Shown: positions 47,501 through 58,369 of the stretch, one piece after another
Position numbering within the stretch: position 1 is the stretch's first letter
How the letters are laid out: each line of letters starts with the position of its first letter
Assembly (NCBI GenBank): GCA_004154925.1
Contig: QJNS01000065.1
Span: 133,614 to 197,613 of the forward strand
Source of the DNA: Monosporascus cannonballus
Lineage: Eukaryota > Ascomycota > Sordariomycetes > Xylariales
Length of the DNA stretch: 64,000 nucleotides
Direction: 5' to 3'
The notes under the pieces: generated by a model
Told to the model about the DNA's origin: nothing
What the model saw: only the letters and a program-made list of their open reading frames with translations
Database searches by the model: none
Made by a program: the position numbers and the translations under genes

Positions 47501-50464
47501 AGCGGTATCAATTTCTGGAAAACAGATAACTCATAATTACCGATCACTAAAATATTACTTTTCAAAAACAAACTCGAGATAAAAACTGTAGTGATCGAAA
47601 TTACCTCCGCCGGTCCTCTAAGTTAACTTATAATATATCTTATTAAAGACCTTCGGTATCTTAATAAGATATTTATTTAGGTTTTCGGAATACTTAGTTT
47701 AATACCTTATGAACTTAATAAAAAACGTTATTACGTTTGTAACATTTTGAAAAATTACGAAATTTTTCATTTTTTAAAAATATATCGTTGCTTAATTCTG
47801 TAGAAAATACTAATAAAAATTAGATCGGGTCGATCGATAAATATAATTATATATTATGAAGTGATTAATTTAAATATATTTAAACGAATTTTATAAAAAG
47901 ATAACAAATTAAACTAAAATTTCATAATTTAAATTTCAAAGTGTTTTACAAATTCTATAAAAAAATTTTTAACGTTTAACTAAACAAGCTTACCAGTTTC
48001 TCTTACTTAATTAAAACTTATAATATTTCGAAAGATTTAATAAGTCGTTTTTTAATATCGTAATAGTTTTGAGGATTAAATAAAAATATAACTTAAATTA
48101 TATTTCGATATTTTTTAATATTTTACAGCTAATTACAATAACCCTTTCTTTTTCTTAACTTTTCCGCAACTTTTTATGTATATTATTTAACGTTTCATTC
48201 ATAATATAAAATAATCTAGGGAAATTATTAAATAATAATTTTATTTAATTACCCTTTTTCAAAATAATTAATTTTTAGAATCTCTTTTTATTTTTAACAA
48301 ATTATTTTATTTTATTCAATAAAGGGTTTTGCGTAATAATATTTTATAAAATTTCTTTAAACACTAAATGCCCTGCTCAATAAAATTATTAATTAAACAG
48401 GATCCTATATATCGGTGTTTTAATTTAATGTTTCAAGATATATTAATATAACGTAATTCATTATAAAATAATACCAAATCGTTAACTTTTAAAGCCTAGT
48501 TTCTTATTTTATTTTTATTTTTTAATCAATAAATTTAATAACCTTACGGCATTACGTAATAATTCTCTTCATTACTTTCATAACGTTATCGGCTTTATGT
48601 TTTAATGATTTAATTCGTTATGTAATTAATTTGTTTTCGAAATATTAAAATTTTATATTATAATTTTCTATATCGTTATTACAATTTCGATTAGTAAAAA
48701 TATTATAAGATAATAGACAGCTGTGAGCTGGGGTGAGGTGATCTCCGACCAGTCGTAAAGCAGATCCAAAAGGTAAATGTATAAGGTTACTTCTATTTAG
48801 CGTTTTCTATTAGCTGCTAGATGGTGAATATATATTAGTAAGTAGGTCGATGCCTGATCGGTGGCTCGTCGACTACCAGTCTCATCCTCATAGGAGCTGT
48901 ATTCTCACAAATACTTTTTATCCGTATAATAACTTATAAAACTTAAAACAGTAATCTTTTACAATAATATTATGTGCGAACATTATTTTAAATAAAAACT
49001 AAATTTATCTTTAACATTTTTTATTTATTATGTTTGTTAAGCTTTTTATAATTAAAATATATTTTAACTAATTTCTATCGTTAGACAATATACGTAACCG
49101 TAAATTTTCGTTTAATATCAAATATTTCGCAAACTTTGATAACGTTTTTCATATTTTTAAAACGTTTATTAGTTTTAAGTTTAACCAAATTCTCGATTCG
49201 ATAAAAAATATATTCTTCTACAAATGTGTTAATCGTTATAAACGTAATTATAGATAAAACTCTAGTTTCGAAATATTCGGATAATTTGTATTAAACTTGG
49301 ACAGTCGCCTTATATCCGTCGTTATTTGGCATAAATTGAGCTTTAATAATCTAAATAATTACAATATCTAAAAAATTTAAAAACCCATAATTTTTCTTAA
49401 AATGTCAATTAATAAGTCACTGATAGAAAATAAAAATAAGGATAACGTTTCGGATATACTTATATATATTATGCTTATAATATAAATTAATTATACGTTA
49501 ATAAATCGTATCTTATTTTTTATAACTCTAATTTTCGTAACATTATCTAATTATTAATAAATGTTCTTATTCGCTATCGACAACTTTATAATTGCTATAT
49601 TACTTTTTCGTTTTACGCTATAAAATACCATTTTAAACAAAATATTTTAAGGTTTCGGTCTTAAAAGTTACTTACTTTTTTATTATCGCCTTTATTAATG
49701 GAACAAAAAATTTTAATATCATAAAAGACCGTATGTATATGCAAACCGTTTAAACAAAATCTTAATAAAAAGGGTTTTTCTTTTTATTTAAGTTATTCCG
49801 GTTATAAAATTTAATCGAATAACGTTTAACTAAATATTAATAAATTAATAAATGTTTCACTTTTATTAATCGTCCAATTTATTAAATGGCCCGGATATTT
49901 TTTTTCCATAATCCATTAACAATTGTAATTTCTTTTACCAAAAACATATTTAATTTCGAAATTAAAAATTCAACTTACGTCATTTATCGAATGAACAAAA
50001 TACAGAGTAATAAATTTATAAACGTTTTAATTTATATAAGCAATACTTTACCGTCCAATTTTAATATAAACCGAATTTTATGAATAGAATTTCTGAATTA
50101 CTTTAAAATTTTAAAAATCATTCGGTATTTCAACTTAATAACATCGTAATTATATTCAGTTTCTTTTTAAATATCATTTTCATAACGCGCCGAGTACTTT
50201 ACGCCTTTAATTACTTAACCTAATACATCTCCAAAATTTCGTTCGTAAAAATCCGTCCTTATAATATTTCTTTTTATTTCCGGTTGATAATTAAAAATAA
50301 TTAAAGTTAAAACCGTTATAAACATTTTCTTAAACGTCTTTATAATATACTTTTATTCAAGACCTTAAATAAAAAACCTAGTTTTACGGAATAAATGAAT
50401 AAAATTTCGCTTTAATAATATAATACATTATTAATATTCGATAATAAACGGTAATTCTTAAAAA
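44501..50464. other. Decayed repetitive DNA, probably a further minus-strand Gypsy copy
   Basis: Extremely AT-rich with no readable protein. Short stretches near 49,500-49,620 resemble the inner element's 34,500-34,640 region, suggesting another minus-strand copy. I could not find its LTRs or reverse transcriptase. One GC island (48720-48909) interrupts it. Confidence 0.4.
48720..48909 (-). mobile_element. LTR-like GC island, inverted relative of the 24483 island
   Basis: On the minus strand it starts TGTGAGAATACAGCTCCTAT and shares TCACCATCTAGCAGCTAATA with the 24,483 island over its first ~115 bp, then diverges. Sharp composition boundaries on both sides; no clear target duplication. Probably an LTR or terminal sequence of the same family in the opposite orientation. 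Confidence 0.5.
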
Positions 50465-50656
50465 GGCTTTATGTTATGGCTGCACCATACCATCACGCCA
50501 CCAGGGCAAAAGATCGGTGGAATGATCGCAATTGTGGCAATCATCCTAGTGCTTACAGCTGTCTATATGTATTCGTATATGTTGGAAGACATTACGGGTG
50601 ACCAGGCCGTATCAGGAAAGCAACATTCGTTCTTAACATATCCCTTTTTGCCATAG
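50465..50656 (+). other. Unidentified non-RIPped island with an open frame containing a hydrophobic segment
   Basis: About 190 bp of balanced composition inside AT-rich DNA. An open frame (50471-50656) reads from ATG to TAG with a strongly hydrophobic stretch IGGMIAIVAIILVLTAVY, followed by a polar tail with LEDITGDQAVSGK. It could be an exon fragment of a membrane protein carried in by a transposon, or an LTR/MITE that happens to be open. TGTTATGG (50472-50479) and TCTTAACA (50631-50638) would make TG...CA ends, but no target duplication is seen. Confidence 0.35.
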
Positions 50657-52162
50657 TTGAAATATTCCATTTTGGACTTGTTTATTTTTTGGGGCTTTTT
50701 CGAAACGGAATTCGCTTTTTTTTAAGGTTTGCCTTTGTTTTTCTTAATTCGGCTGCTAGAACTTTTATCGTTACTTCGTTTGCCGGTCCTTTTCTTTTTA
50801 ACGTATTAATTAAAGGTATGTCGGTTGGTAATAATAACTTTATCTATATATTTTGTAAAGGAACCCATTTTAGGCTCCATATATAGTTCGTTTTTAACTT
50901 AAGGCTTTAGGCCGTTATAATAAAGGTAAAAATAATACATTTTTAATAAATTTAAAATAGTTATTAAACGGTTAAATTTAATCCTACATTTAGATATTAA
51001 TTTGGTTTGGCAAAGAAAATAAAATTGCTTAATTATATATTATTCTTTATCCGGATTTCCAAATAAGGTTCGGATTTCTTTTTCGAAATATTTGTATTTG
51101 CTGAAAATGTAGTTAATTATGTTCGAAAATTCCTTAAGGCAATGTTGCATATAATTTTTCACAATGGGTTCGAACTATAAAAGGATTTTTCCGGTAAGTA
51201 GCTAGGAGATAGCCATTATCTTTTGGTAATTTTCCGTTAAAGAACTTTTATAAAATTTAATGTAAAACCTGGCCTATACCAGAAATCCTTTCGGGTCCTC
51301 TAATTTATTGTAAGGCTTAGAAGAAGTTGGTTTATAACTCTTAACATCCGGCATTTTATGGTAATTAAAAGCTGGAATAGTTCTTTTGCATATTTGGTTC
51401 GTACTAAATAATAATAAGGTCGAGGCTTTTTGCTATTAAACGAACTTAACGTTTTTTTTCAGGGCCTTAACCTTTATTATTAAGATATATAATTTCTTAT
51501 TAACAATTCGTTCCTTTTTTTTTCCTTTTTTTTCTGGAACCTTGCTCTATATTTTTTTCTTAACCTTTTTTTTTAATTTTTTCTCGTTTTGATTTCTTCT
51601 CCTGGATTTCAATAATGTCCTTAGAAATCGGGGTAACTTGCTACTAGGGTTATGAAAAAAAGGGTCCTCCCTAAGATTGGATAATTAAAGGTGCTATATT
51701 ATTAATTAATTAAAGAACTTTTTAACAGGGGGGTAAATCGTTAAATTTTGTTAATAATATTTTACTGGCCAATAACGGGAATCGTATATATTATTTATCT
51801 TTTGAACGTTATTCTATTTTATCTTTTGCATTAAATTTAAAAAAGCCTATATCCTAATTGGGCGATAAATTATTCGTCGGCTATTAATTAAAGAATTATT
51901 GAAATATAACGAACCGGTTATATATTTATCGAAAGATTTAAGCAGTATCCGAAATAAGGTTTTAATTTATAGGTAATAATAAGGCGAAAATGTTTTTAAT
52001 AATTAATTCGTTAAAAAGATATAAAGATTTTTTCCTTAATTAAAGAACGGTATAATTACTTTTTAATTAAAGGCTTAAATTAATAATTAAAAAACGAAAT
52101 TAATTAATTATTATTTATATAAAAGATCGATTTTTTATATATTTTAATTCCGAAAGTAAATA
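50657..52162. other. Degraded repeat of unknown type
   Basis: AT-rich but less so than 44-50 kb, with pyrimidine-rich runs on the + strand (51,470-51,600). No similarity to the Gypsy copies was evident and no motif was readable. Confidence 0.35.
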
Positions 52163-52342
52163 TGTTGTAGATCTATATGATCTATGTGATTTATGTAATC
52201 CAGTCTAGATTATTTAGATTACCTAGATTAATTAGATCACCTTAAGGGCCAAGCCTTCCTGTCCGTAGTTTAGCCGCGACAGGTCTGCGCTAGGCCTTTA
52301 AAGGTTAGTTCCTTCGGGATAGGAACCCCTGTTCCTGTAACA
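52163..52342 (+). mobile_element. LTR-like sequence, probable 5' LTR of a Copia relic (180 bp)
   Basis: Starts TGTTGTAGATCTATATGATC, passes through repeated AGATTA/TAGATC words and a GC-rich part (52,240-52,335), and ends CCTGTTCCTGTAACA. The TG...CA format and a same-strand Copia-type RNase H relic 1.8 kb downstream suggest a 5' LTR. Flanking 5-mers (AAATA, CATAT) do not match. Confidence 0.5.
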
Positions 52343-54600
52343 CATATATGGCGATATATAGTCGTAATATGCAGAACCAGCGACCGACTTTTAGGAATAC
52401 TATTGCTGTACCAAATCAAAAATATTAATATCAGAAATCAAAATAATGCAAACTCGTCTTCGGATAGAATTATAATTCTTTTAACAAAAAAGTAGCTTAG
52501 TATTACAATTAAAAAATAAGGGGATTAATTTTGTCGAAAACAAAACAAGGTTTACTTATTATGTTGAAAATAAAACATAACGATTAATATCTCACGAATT
52601 AAAACTCAAAAAATTAACAATAAATTAGATTTCAAAAAATGTGGCTTAGTTATAGTTAATAAAGTTCTTTCCGAAACTGATTATTAATTATTATTACTCA
52701 AAATTATCAAATTATATCTTGCATTTCATATTTCTTTATTTAAACTAGCACCTAAAAACGCTCTTTTAAAATAGCCTTTAAAATTTAGAAAAAACAATAA
52801 TAACGAATAGGAAATTGGAAATATTTTCGATTTTAAAATAATTAATAAAAAGATTTAATACTTAATTAAATAACAACAATTACTTATTAGGAATAAGTTC
52901 ATAAAAACTATTGAAATATTTAATAAATGCAATAAACTTAGTTAAAATATTTTACTGCCAGAAGTTTAACTGACTGTTTTTAATACGATTAAAATCGCAG
53001 GCGATAACGGCCTAATCCTCAAATTCAACCTTATAACGTTTTAATCGAAAATGATAAAAACTTCCGCTATAATATTTATCTTAATAATAAACTACGCTTG
53101 TTCGGCCTTTACTCGATAACGCTTTTTTTCTAACCGTTTTAACTTTTTAAATTCATCTAACTTATAATTCTTTTAATATCGTAAATATGTTCCTTTTCAA
53201 AATATCTTGCTATAATCGAAAGCGTTTTAATCTGTTAATAAGTTTTTTTCATTTTCTCTTTAGCAATCTTTTAATACGTTATTAAAAAGTTCTTTACCTT
53301 ATAATATATCGTTAATAATTTTAACACGATTTTTTAATTTTTACGAAGAAATTTATATCTAATAAGTTATAAAACGAACATTAATAACGAATATAATAAT
53401 TACAATTCGGAATACCGATTACGAAAAAGTAATCGAATTTTCTAAAACGAATATAAATCGAATAAAAAATAACTTAAGAACCAATTTTTCTTAGTAAAAT
53501 TTGCGCAATTATTACGAGATTTACATTAATTCAAAAAAGGTTTTCTTTTTTTGGATGTAACCTGTTATAACAAAGTTAATTAAAGAACTTTAAGAAAGAA
53601 TTTCTGAAAAAGCTGCTTATCGTTTTTATTTTTAGGACAAAAATCCTTAATCTAAATTTTTGATTAAGAATATCGTTTTTTAATTAAGAAAAAAGTTCGT
53701 AAACTCTTTTAACGAACAAATTACTAAATTATTCCTCGCCCAATAGTTATCTACAAATTAATTTCCTATTTCAGATTCTGCTCATACCCCGAGGTGGATG
53801 TATAATAGGTTCGCTATAAATATATATTAAATTTTTCTAACCAAGGGTTTTCATAATATTATAATAGGAATCGTAAATTAAAGATATATTACGATTTAGA
53901 TTAGAGTAACGATATATATAACTAAAAATTAATATTAGGCTATATAGCTTATTAAAAGATATACGGGTTAATAATGTTATTAATTAGATTTTATAACTTG
54001 AAAAAATAATAGCTTTAAAAACGTTATTTAAAAAGTTATATATTTAAATAATATATTTTATTACTTTAATAATTACTTTAACGTAACATCTATAATTAAG
54101 GTTTTAGGAATTCTAATTAATAATAAAGGTGCATCAGAATTAGCAGAAAATCCTAAATTCTATAAAACGGTAAAGCAAATCGATATATAATGTTACTTTA
54201 TCAGAAAAGCTGTAATTAAAAAGAAAATAACAATATATTATATATATATTATAAAATTATCAGCTAATATATTAACAAAGTATTTAAATAAAAGTACATA
54301 AAGTTACTTTAGATTTAAACCTAATATTATTAATATATAACAATATACAACAATATATAGAATAAATGTTTAATTTTAAAGGTTTTACCACTTAATAGTA
54401 ATAACTAATGATAACAAAAAAACGTAAATACCATATATCGAACCATTTATATATTGCTTTAACAGTGAATATAAATATGTTGAATTACTTATATATATAC
54501 TTTAAAATAGACGTAAATGTTATACATTGAACCATTTTCCAAAGCCTATTTATAAATTATATATATTTAATAAATAAATATATATCCTTTAACAGAGGCT
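52343..54600 (+). mobile_element. Copia-type retrotransposon relic, internally deleted
   Basis: Mostly unreadable, but 54,110-54,306 translates as a Copia RNase H end: INNKGASELAENPKFYKT, VKQIDI, a stop, CYFIRKAV, then SANILTKYLNKS. This is the DNxGAxxLAxNPxxHxRTKHIDxxxHFxR...ADxxTKPL pattern with RIP-like changes (D to N, H to Y, R to stop). From the presumed LTR to here is only about 2 kb, so gag, integrase and most of the reverse transcriptase are missing or unrecognisable. Confidence 0.6.
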
Positions 54601-54977
54601 TTAGAACTTCGGAGTTTAGCTCCGGATCTACTCCTATATCCGGTAGCGAAGGTAGCAAAGGTTTCGAAAAATTTCTAAAATCTTCCAAACCTTTCAGTTA
54701 ATTAATAATAAAACGATAAAGCTTAATAAGCCAATATTCTCATATATATAGCGCTAACTTTCCCCAACTGTTGTTAGGTTTCCATAACTTAAATATAAAT
54801 AATTCTATATTCTACGACACACCGTAAGTCTCCTCTACACGTTTTCCCATACAAATCTTTACAAGATAGCCTCACCTTCTGTCCAAATTCTTAAAAACCG
54901 CCAGGCATACACCTTCTCCCCAGCACCCACTTACAAAGTCAATCTACCAGCTATCCACCATCATCACAATCACCATA
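54601..54977. other. Boundary and promoter region of the dehydrogenase gene
   Basis: Composition returns to normal at about 54,770. A CT/CA-rich leader (54,860-54,975) precedes the ATG, as in other fungal genes. Confidence 0.5.
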
Positions 54978-56049
54978 ATGGCCAATCCGCTCATTAGTAA
55001 TCACCATGGCAAGAACGGCAAGTACACTCAGGCCTTCTTGGAGCAGAATGGGCCCGGAGACGCTCGACCTACAGCTCTTGACATTCTCAAGGACAACGAC
55101 CGGGTCGGTACCATGAAGGACAAGGTGAGCATTGCTGCTGCTGAAAACTGGAACTGGAATTGACCATAACCAGGTCTTTCTTCTCACCGGGTCCTCTGGA
55201 GGAATTGGCATCGAAACCGGTCGTGCGCTCGCCGCAACTGGTGGTAAAGTGCATCTGGGCGTTCGTGACTTGGAGAAAGGAAAGCAAGCTCTGAAAGAGA
55301 TCCTCGAACCCGGTCGTGTGGAGCTGCTTGAGCTGGACATTGGCTCAATGGAAAGCGTCCGCACCGCGGCCAAGACCTTTCTGTCCAAGTCGACCCAGCT
55401 CAATGTCTTGGTCAACAATGCGGGGATCATGGCATGCCCAGAGGCGAAGACAGCGGATGGCTTCGAGTCGCAGCTTGCAATCAACTATCTCGGCCACTTC
55501 CTTCTCTACAAGCTACTCGAGCAGACGCTCTTGTCCAGTTCCACGCCCGAGTTCCAATCCCGCGTCGTCAATGTCTCTTCCGCTGGTCATCACATGAGCT
55601 CCGTTGTCCTCGACAACATTAACCTTGATGGTGAGTACGAGGCGTGGAAGGCATACGGCAATGCCAAGACAGCTTGTATTTGGATGACGAACGAGATCGA
55701 GCGCCGATACGGTTCCAGGGGTCTGCACGGCCTCTCGTTGATGCCTGGCGGTATTGCCACAGGCCTACAGCGCCACGTCGACCCGGAAACGTTGAAGCAG
55801 TGGGGTTCGAGTGAGCCTGCGAAAAAGTATGGCAAGAGCCCGGCTCAGGGCGCTGCCACGACCATGACGGCTGCATTCGGTAAGGAATGGGAAGGCAAGG
55901 GTGGTGTCTATCTGGAGGATTGCCAGGAAGCTGGCCCGACCCCCAAGGGTGGTACACTGGCGGTCGGTGTTGCACCACACGCCTTCGATCCGGAGGGCGA
56001 GAAGAAGTTGTGGGCTTTGTCTCTCAAGATATTGAACTTGTCAGAGTAG
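54978..56049 (+). CDS. Short-chain dehydrogenase/reductase, two exons, 340 residues
   Basis: Exon 1 is 54978-55124 (49 codons) and exon 2 is 55174-56049. The 49-nt intron has donor GTGAGC and acceptor ACCAG, phase 0. Exon 1 is a short N-terminal arm. Exon 2 opens directly with the first strand VFLLTG and the dinucleotide-binding motif TGSSGGIG. Then come NNAG (in LVNNAGIM), the catalytic serine in VVNVSSAGHH, and YGNAK as the YxxxK active site, followed by the SLMPGGIATGL loop. This is a classical NAD(P)H-dependent Rossmann-fold oxidoreductase of the retinol-dehydrogenase/WWOX-like type common in fungi; substrate unknown. All catalytic residues are present and there is no lesion, so it is probably functional despite sitting at the edge of the RIPped block. 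The ATG at 54978 gives the only frame that splices cleanly. Confidence 0.92.
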
Positions 56050-56509
56050 GGCGCAGGAGGCACATCTATTGAGGAGGTTTTTGAGGTTGATGGAGGTGGG
56101 AGAAGAGGTATTATAGCACCGGATGAAGAGAAGAGGACAGGAAGATGCGGTATTGGCGTGGTGTGATGTTGATGCACGTATACAGATACAGATGCGGCTG
56201 ATAATAAGGAAGGCTTAGGCAACGGCACCTACCGAGCGAGCCTGTGGGCCACACTGCGTTTCTGCCGCAGTACTGTGCTTAGAGTGCCACGTTTTCTGTT
56301 TCTGCCCACGTTCCCACGTTCCGTTCTGGCGTATCTGCGTTTTGTTCTGCGTTTCGCCTCTACATCGTAGTATTTGCTATATCCTGCATCGAGGTGAAAA
56401 TGTTCAGAGATACCAGACATTGATAGCACAGTTTTCTTCTACATTTTCTGTTCTAGCTCTGGCGGTTTCGGAGAATCACAATCGCAGTATTCAGGACTTT
56501 GATTTAGCG
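56050..56509. other. Intergenic between the dehydrogenase and the protease pseudogene
   Basis: 3' flank of the dehydrogenase. 56,224-56,360 contains loosely repeated TTCTG and CCCACGTT words. No gene was recognised. Confidence 0.45.
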
Positions 56510-57590
56510 TGTCAGGCCAACTAAGCTTCTCAACATCAAAGATAATGGCAGGTTGATCTTTGCCTCCGCAAAGCAATCACAAGTTACTAGCGCAGGCGGT
56601 AGTACAGCTAAGCTCGAATGGACGGCAGTTAACAAGCCATTGCCGGTGCCAAGTGCTGCACCACCTAAGAGCCCGGATATTTTGCCTAAACTGCCAGACT
56701 GTTGGAAAGTTGAAATGTCAAAAAGACTGGGCGAAGTTGTTGTTAAAGTCGTTGTTCGTAAGATTGAGAAAAACGGAATGGAAAAAGTATGTGCAAGTTC
56801 CAGTGTCATTAAAATTCTCGAACTTGGATACCTCGCAAAGGCAGAAAAGTCCCTCTGGCGCCTGAAGCCCGGAGAATGGCTTGATGACGAGATTATCAAT
56901 GCATATCTTGAACTCCTTCAGAGGTTTATCGCATTTCCGAGTCATAGAATCGCAAATTCCTTTGCCATGGCGATAAGCCTCGATCGGCCGTACAAATAGT
57001 TTATAAAGCTCCTTGACACTAGTACATACAAAATATATTTACCAGTTAATTAAAAAGATTATCATTAAAGTTTCGCTGTTACAAGATCAAAGAGCAAGGA
57101 GGATGCTTTATGTTAGACTTATTATAAAAGTTTTGGCGGTAAAGTTCCAAAGGCTTTATTGAACTGGATTCAACTTTAGTTCCGTAACAAAAGGATAAAG
57201 GAGCTAACGGCCTCACTTAATCTAAAACAGAAGAATAGCACAGACTGCGGCCTTTTTGTTCTAATAGGCATTCGTCTCTTGACTGCTAGGCGGCCATATC
57301 TCACCCAGCCCAAGAGCAATACTTTACTTCCATCGTTTAGGGAAAGGGTCTTGGCCGAACTCCTAGCTTCAAGTCTCGACCTTTCGGACAGCTAATATCG
57401 AGAGCTCGAACTGAAAGAGCCAAACACTAAAGCAGCCCCTTCGAAAGTTACTGAGGACAGTGACAGTAACGACAGTGATTGCGTGATGTTACCTGCGAAT
57501 CCCGATAACTATCATTATAATAATCAGCCAGAGTTATTTGTATCGCAATCCACGGTTTCTGATTTTAGTGGTTCTGGAGGAGACGAGTAA
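56510..57590 (+). pseudogene. Ulp1/SENP-like (C48) cysteine protease, inactivated by in-frame stops
   Basis: One frame can be followed throughout with no frameshift. N-terminal part 56,510-56,999 includes the domain start WRLKPGEWLDDEIINAYLEL. The first stop is TAG at 56,997-56,999. Further on, YLPVN, a stop, KDYH (catalytic-type His at 57,063), a stop where W of the HW motif is expected, SFAVTRSKS, another stop, then KVPKALLNWIQL, a stop, and NSTDCGLFVLIGIRLL, with the catalytic Cys at 57,246. It ends at TAA 57,588-57,590 after an acidic Ser/Asp tail. The stops sit at apparent W and Q codons (TGG to TAA, CAG to TAG), the mark of RIP. C48 enzymes cleave SUMO-type modifiers. Fungal genomes often carry such domains inside transposons, and the location here (next to a Gypsy-like terminal sequence, between repeats) suggests the same. 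Confidence 0.78.
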
Positions 57591-57603
57591 AAGAGTTCTA
57601 AAC

Positions 57604-57790
57604 TGTTATGATCTAACAGGCTTGGCGGACCTAGAGACGATTGGGACTTACCTCAGCTAGCTCAGGCCTCTGCTGGCTCGTCTCTATTTTTGATGTATTT
57701 TTATGTATTACGCCAAGGCGCTAAAATTGACCAATCAAATAGCGTATCCCCGTAACAAGCTAGCGAGGCCTGAGTTCAAGTTACAAAAAA
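57604..57790 (+). mobile_element. Terminal sequence resembling a Gypsy LTR start, next to the protease pseudogene
   Basis: TGTTATGATCTAACAGGCTT starts 14 bp after the protease stop and resembles the LTR start at 36,214 (TGTTATGACCTAACGATCTT, minus strand) and at 37,806. It is preceded by GGAGGAGACGAG, reminiscent of the polypurine tract GGAGGAGATCG before the outer element's 3' LTR. Similarity fades after ~25 bases. It may be a truncated or distantly related LTR. Confidence 0.35.
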
Positions 57791-58005
57791 AGGTTTCCGT
57801 TCTATATATTTTTTTAAAAAATAATTGATTTTTTTATTTTTGCAACCAACTTAAATTGAATAAATTTAATATTTTGAATAAAGGTGGAATATAAGCTATG
57901 ACGCGTATAGAAAATATTTCGAATTTTTTCGATAAAAATTTAAGTTAATATGGTTAAATTAAAATTCGGTAAATTTATTAATCGCAACGTTTTTGTGACG
58001 AGCTA

Positions 58006-58369
58006 TAGAGTTTAACCAACTATTAAACCTTAAGTCGATGGGTTTATGTTAGCAGAAGTATTATGGGAATCTAAGCAATAAATATAGTAACATATTACGT
58101 CTCGTAATGCTAAGGGTGCCTTAGGTAATAATATTGTATTATAAGCTAAAGTTATTTAAACTATGGAATTAATAAGCGTATATATTCTTTTTCTTTTTGG
58201 CTTGATTATTCGTAATTACGCCGTTAGTGGTAATTACGATTATTTAGGATTACCTTTAATTATTAATGATTATTGGCTTGGTAGTAATTACCGTTACGTA
58301 ATTCGGGAGGTGGCCCGTATGCTTTTTGTTTAACCGTTTCTTAAGACCGGAACTTGTCGGGTTGTAATA
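58006..58369 (-). repeat. 3' LTR of the third Gypsy copy (about 364 bp)
   Basis: On the minus strand it starts TATTACAACCCGACAAGTTC and ends near TATAGCTCGTCA. It shares ATTAATAAGCGTATATATTC-type and TTAACCAACTATTAAACCTT-type words (plus-strand reading) with the inner element's LTR; its U3 part differs. The left end is approximate. On the internal side GATCTCCCTTTT is the complement of a polypurine tract. Confidence 0.65.

Larger units (their letters stand above)
23905..54770. other. AT-rich, RIP-mutated transposon block (about 31 kb)
   Basis: Long runs of A/T on both strands with stops in all frames. The C and G that remain sit largely in CpG (ACGA, TTCGAA, TCGT), while CpA and TpG are scarce, the expected footprint of repeat-induced point mutation, which converts CpA to TpA. 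Retrotransposon protein motifs still show through in places. Open frames here are all short accidents and no host gene was found. Individual elements are annotated separately. The stretch 23,905-24,482 has no recognisable element. Confidence 0.9.

Noticed and set aside
24483..48909. A giant cargo-carrying transposon (Starship-like) bounded by the two inverted GC islands
   Set aside because: No tyrosine-recombinase captain gene or cargo genes are visible between them, the islands diverge after ~115 bp, and no matching target duplication was found.
23905..54770. Several 60-90-codon open frames within the AT-rich block (for example near 26.5, 34.5, 46.0 and 49.9 kb)
   Set aside because: Their composition is that of the RIPped DNA, rich in I, N, K, F, L and Y. 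Those in recognised elements are fragments of destroyed retrotransposon genes.
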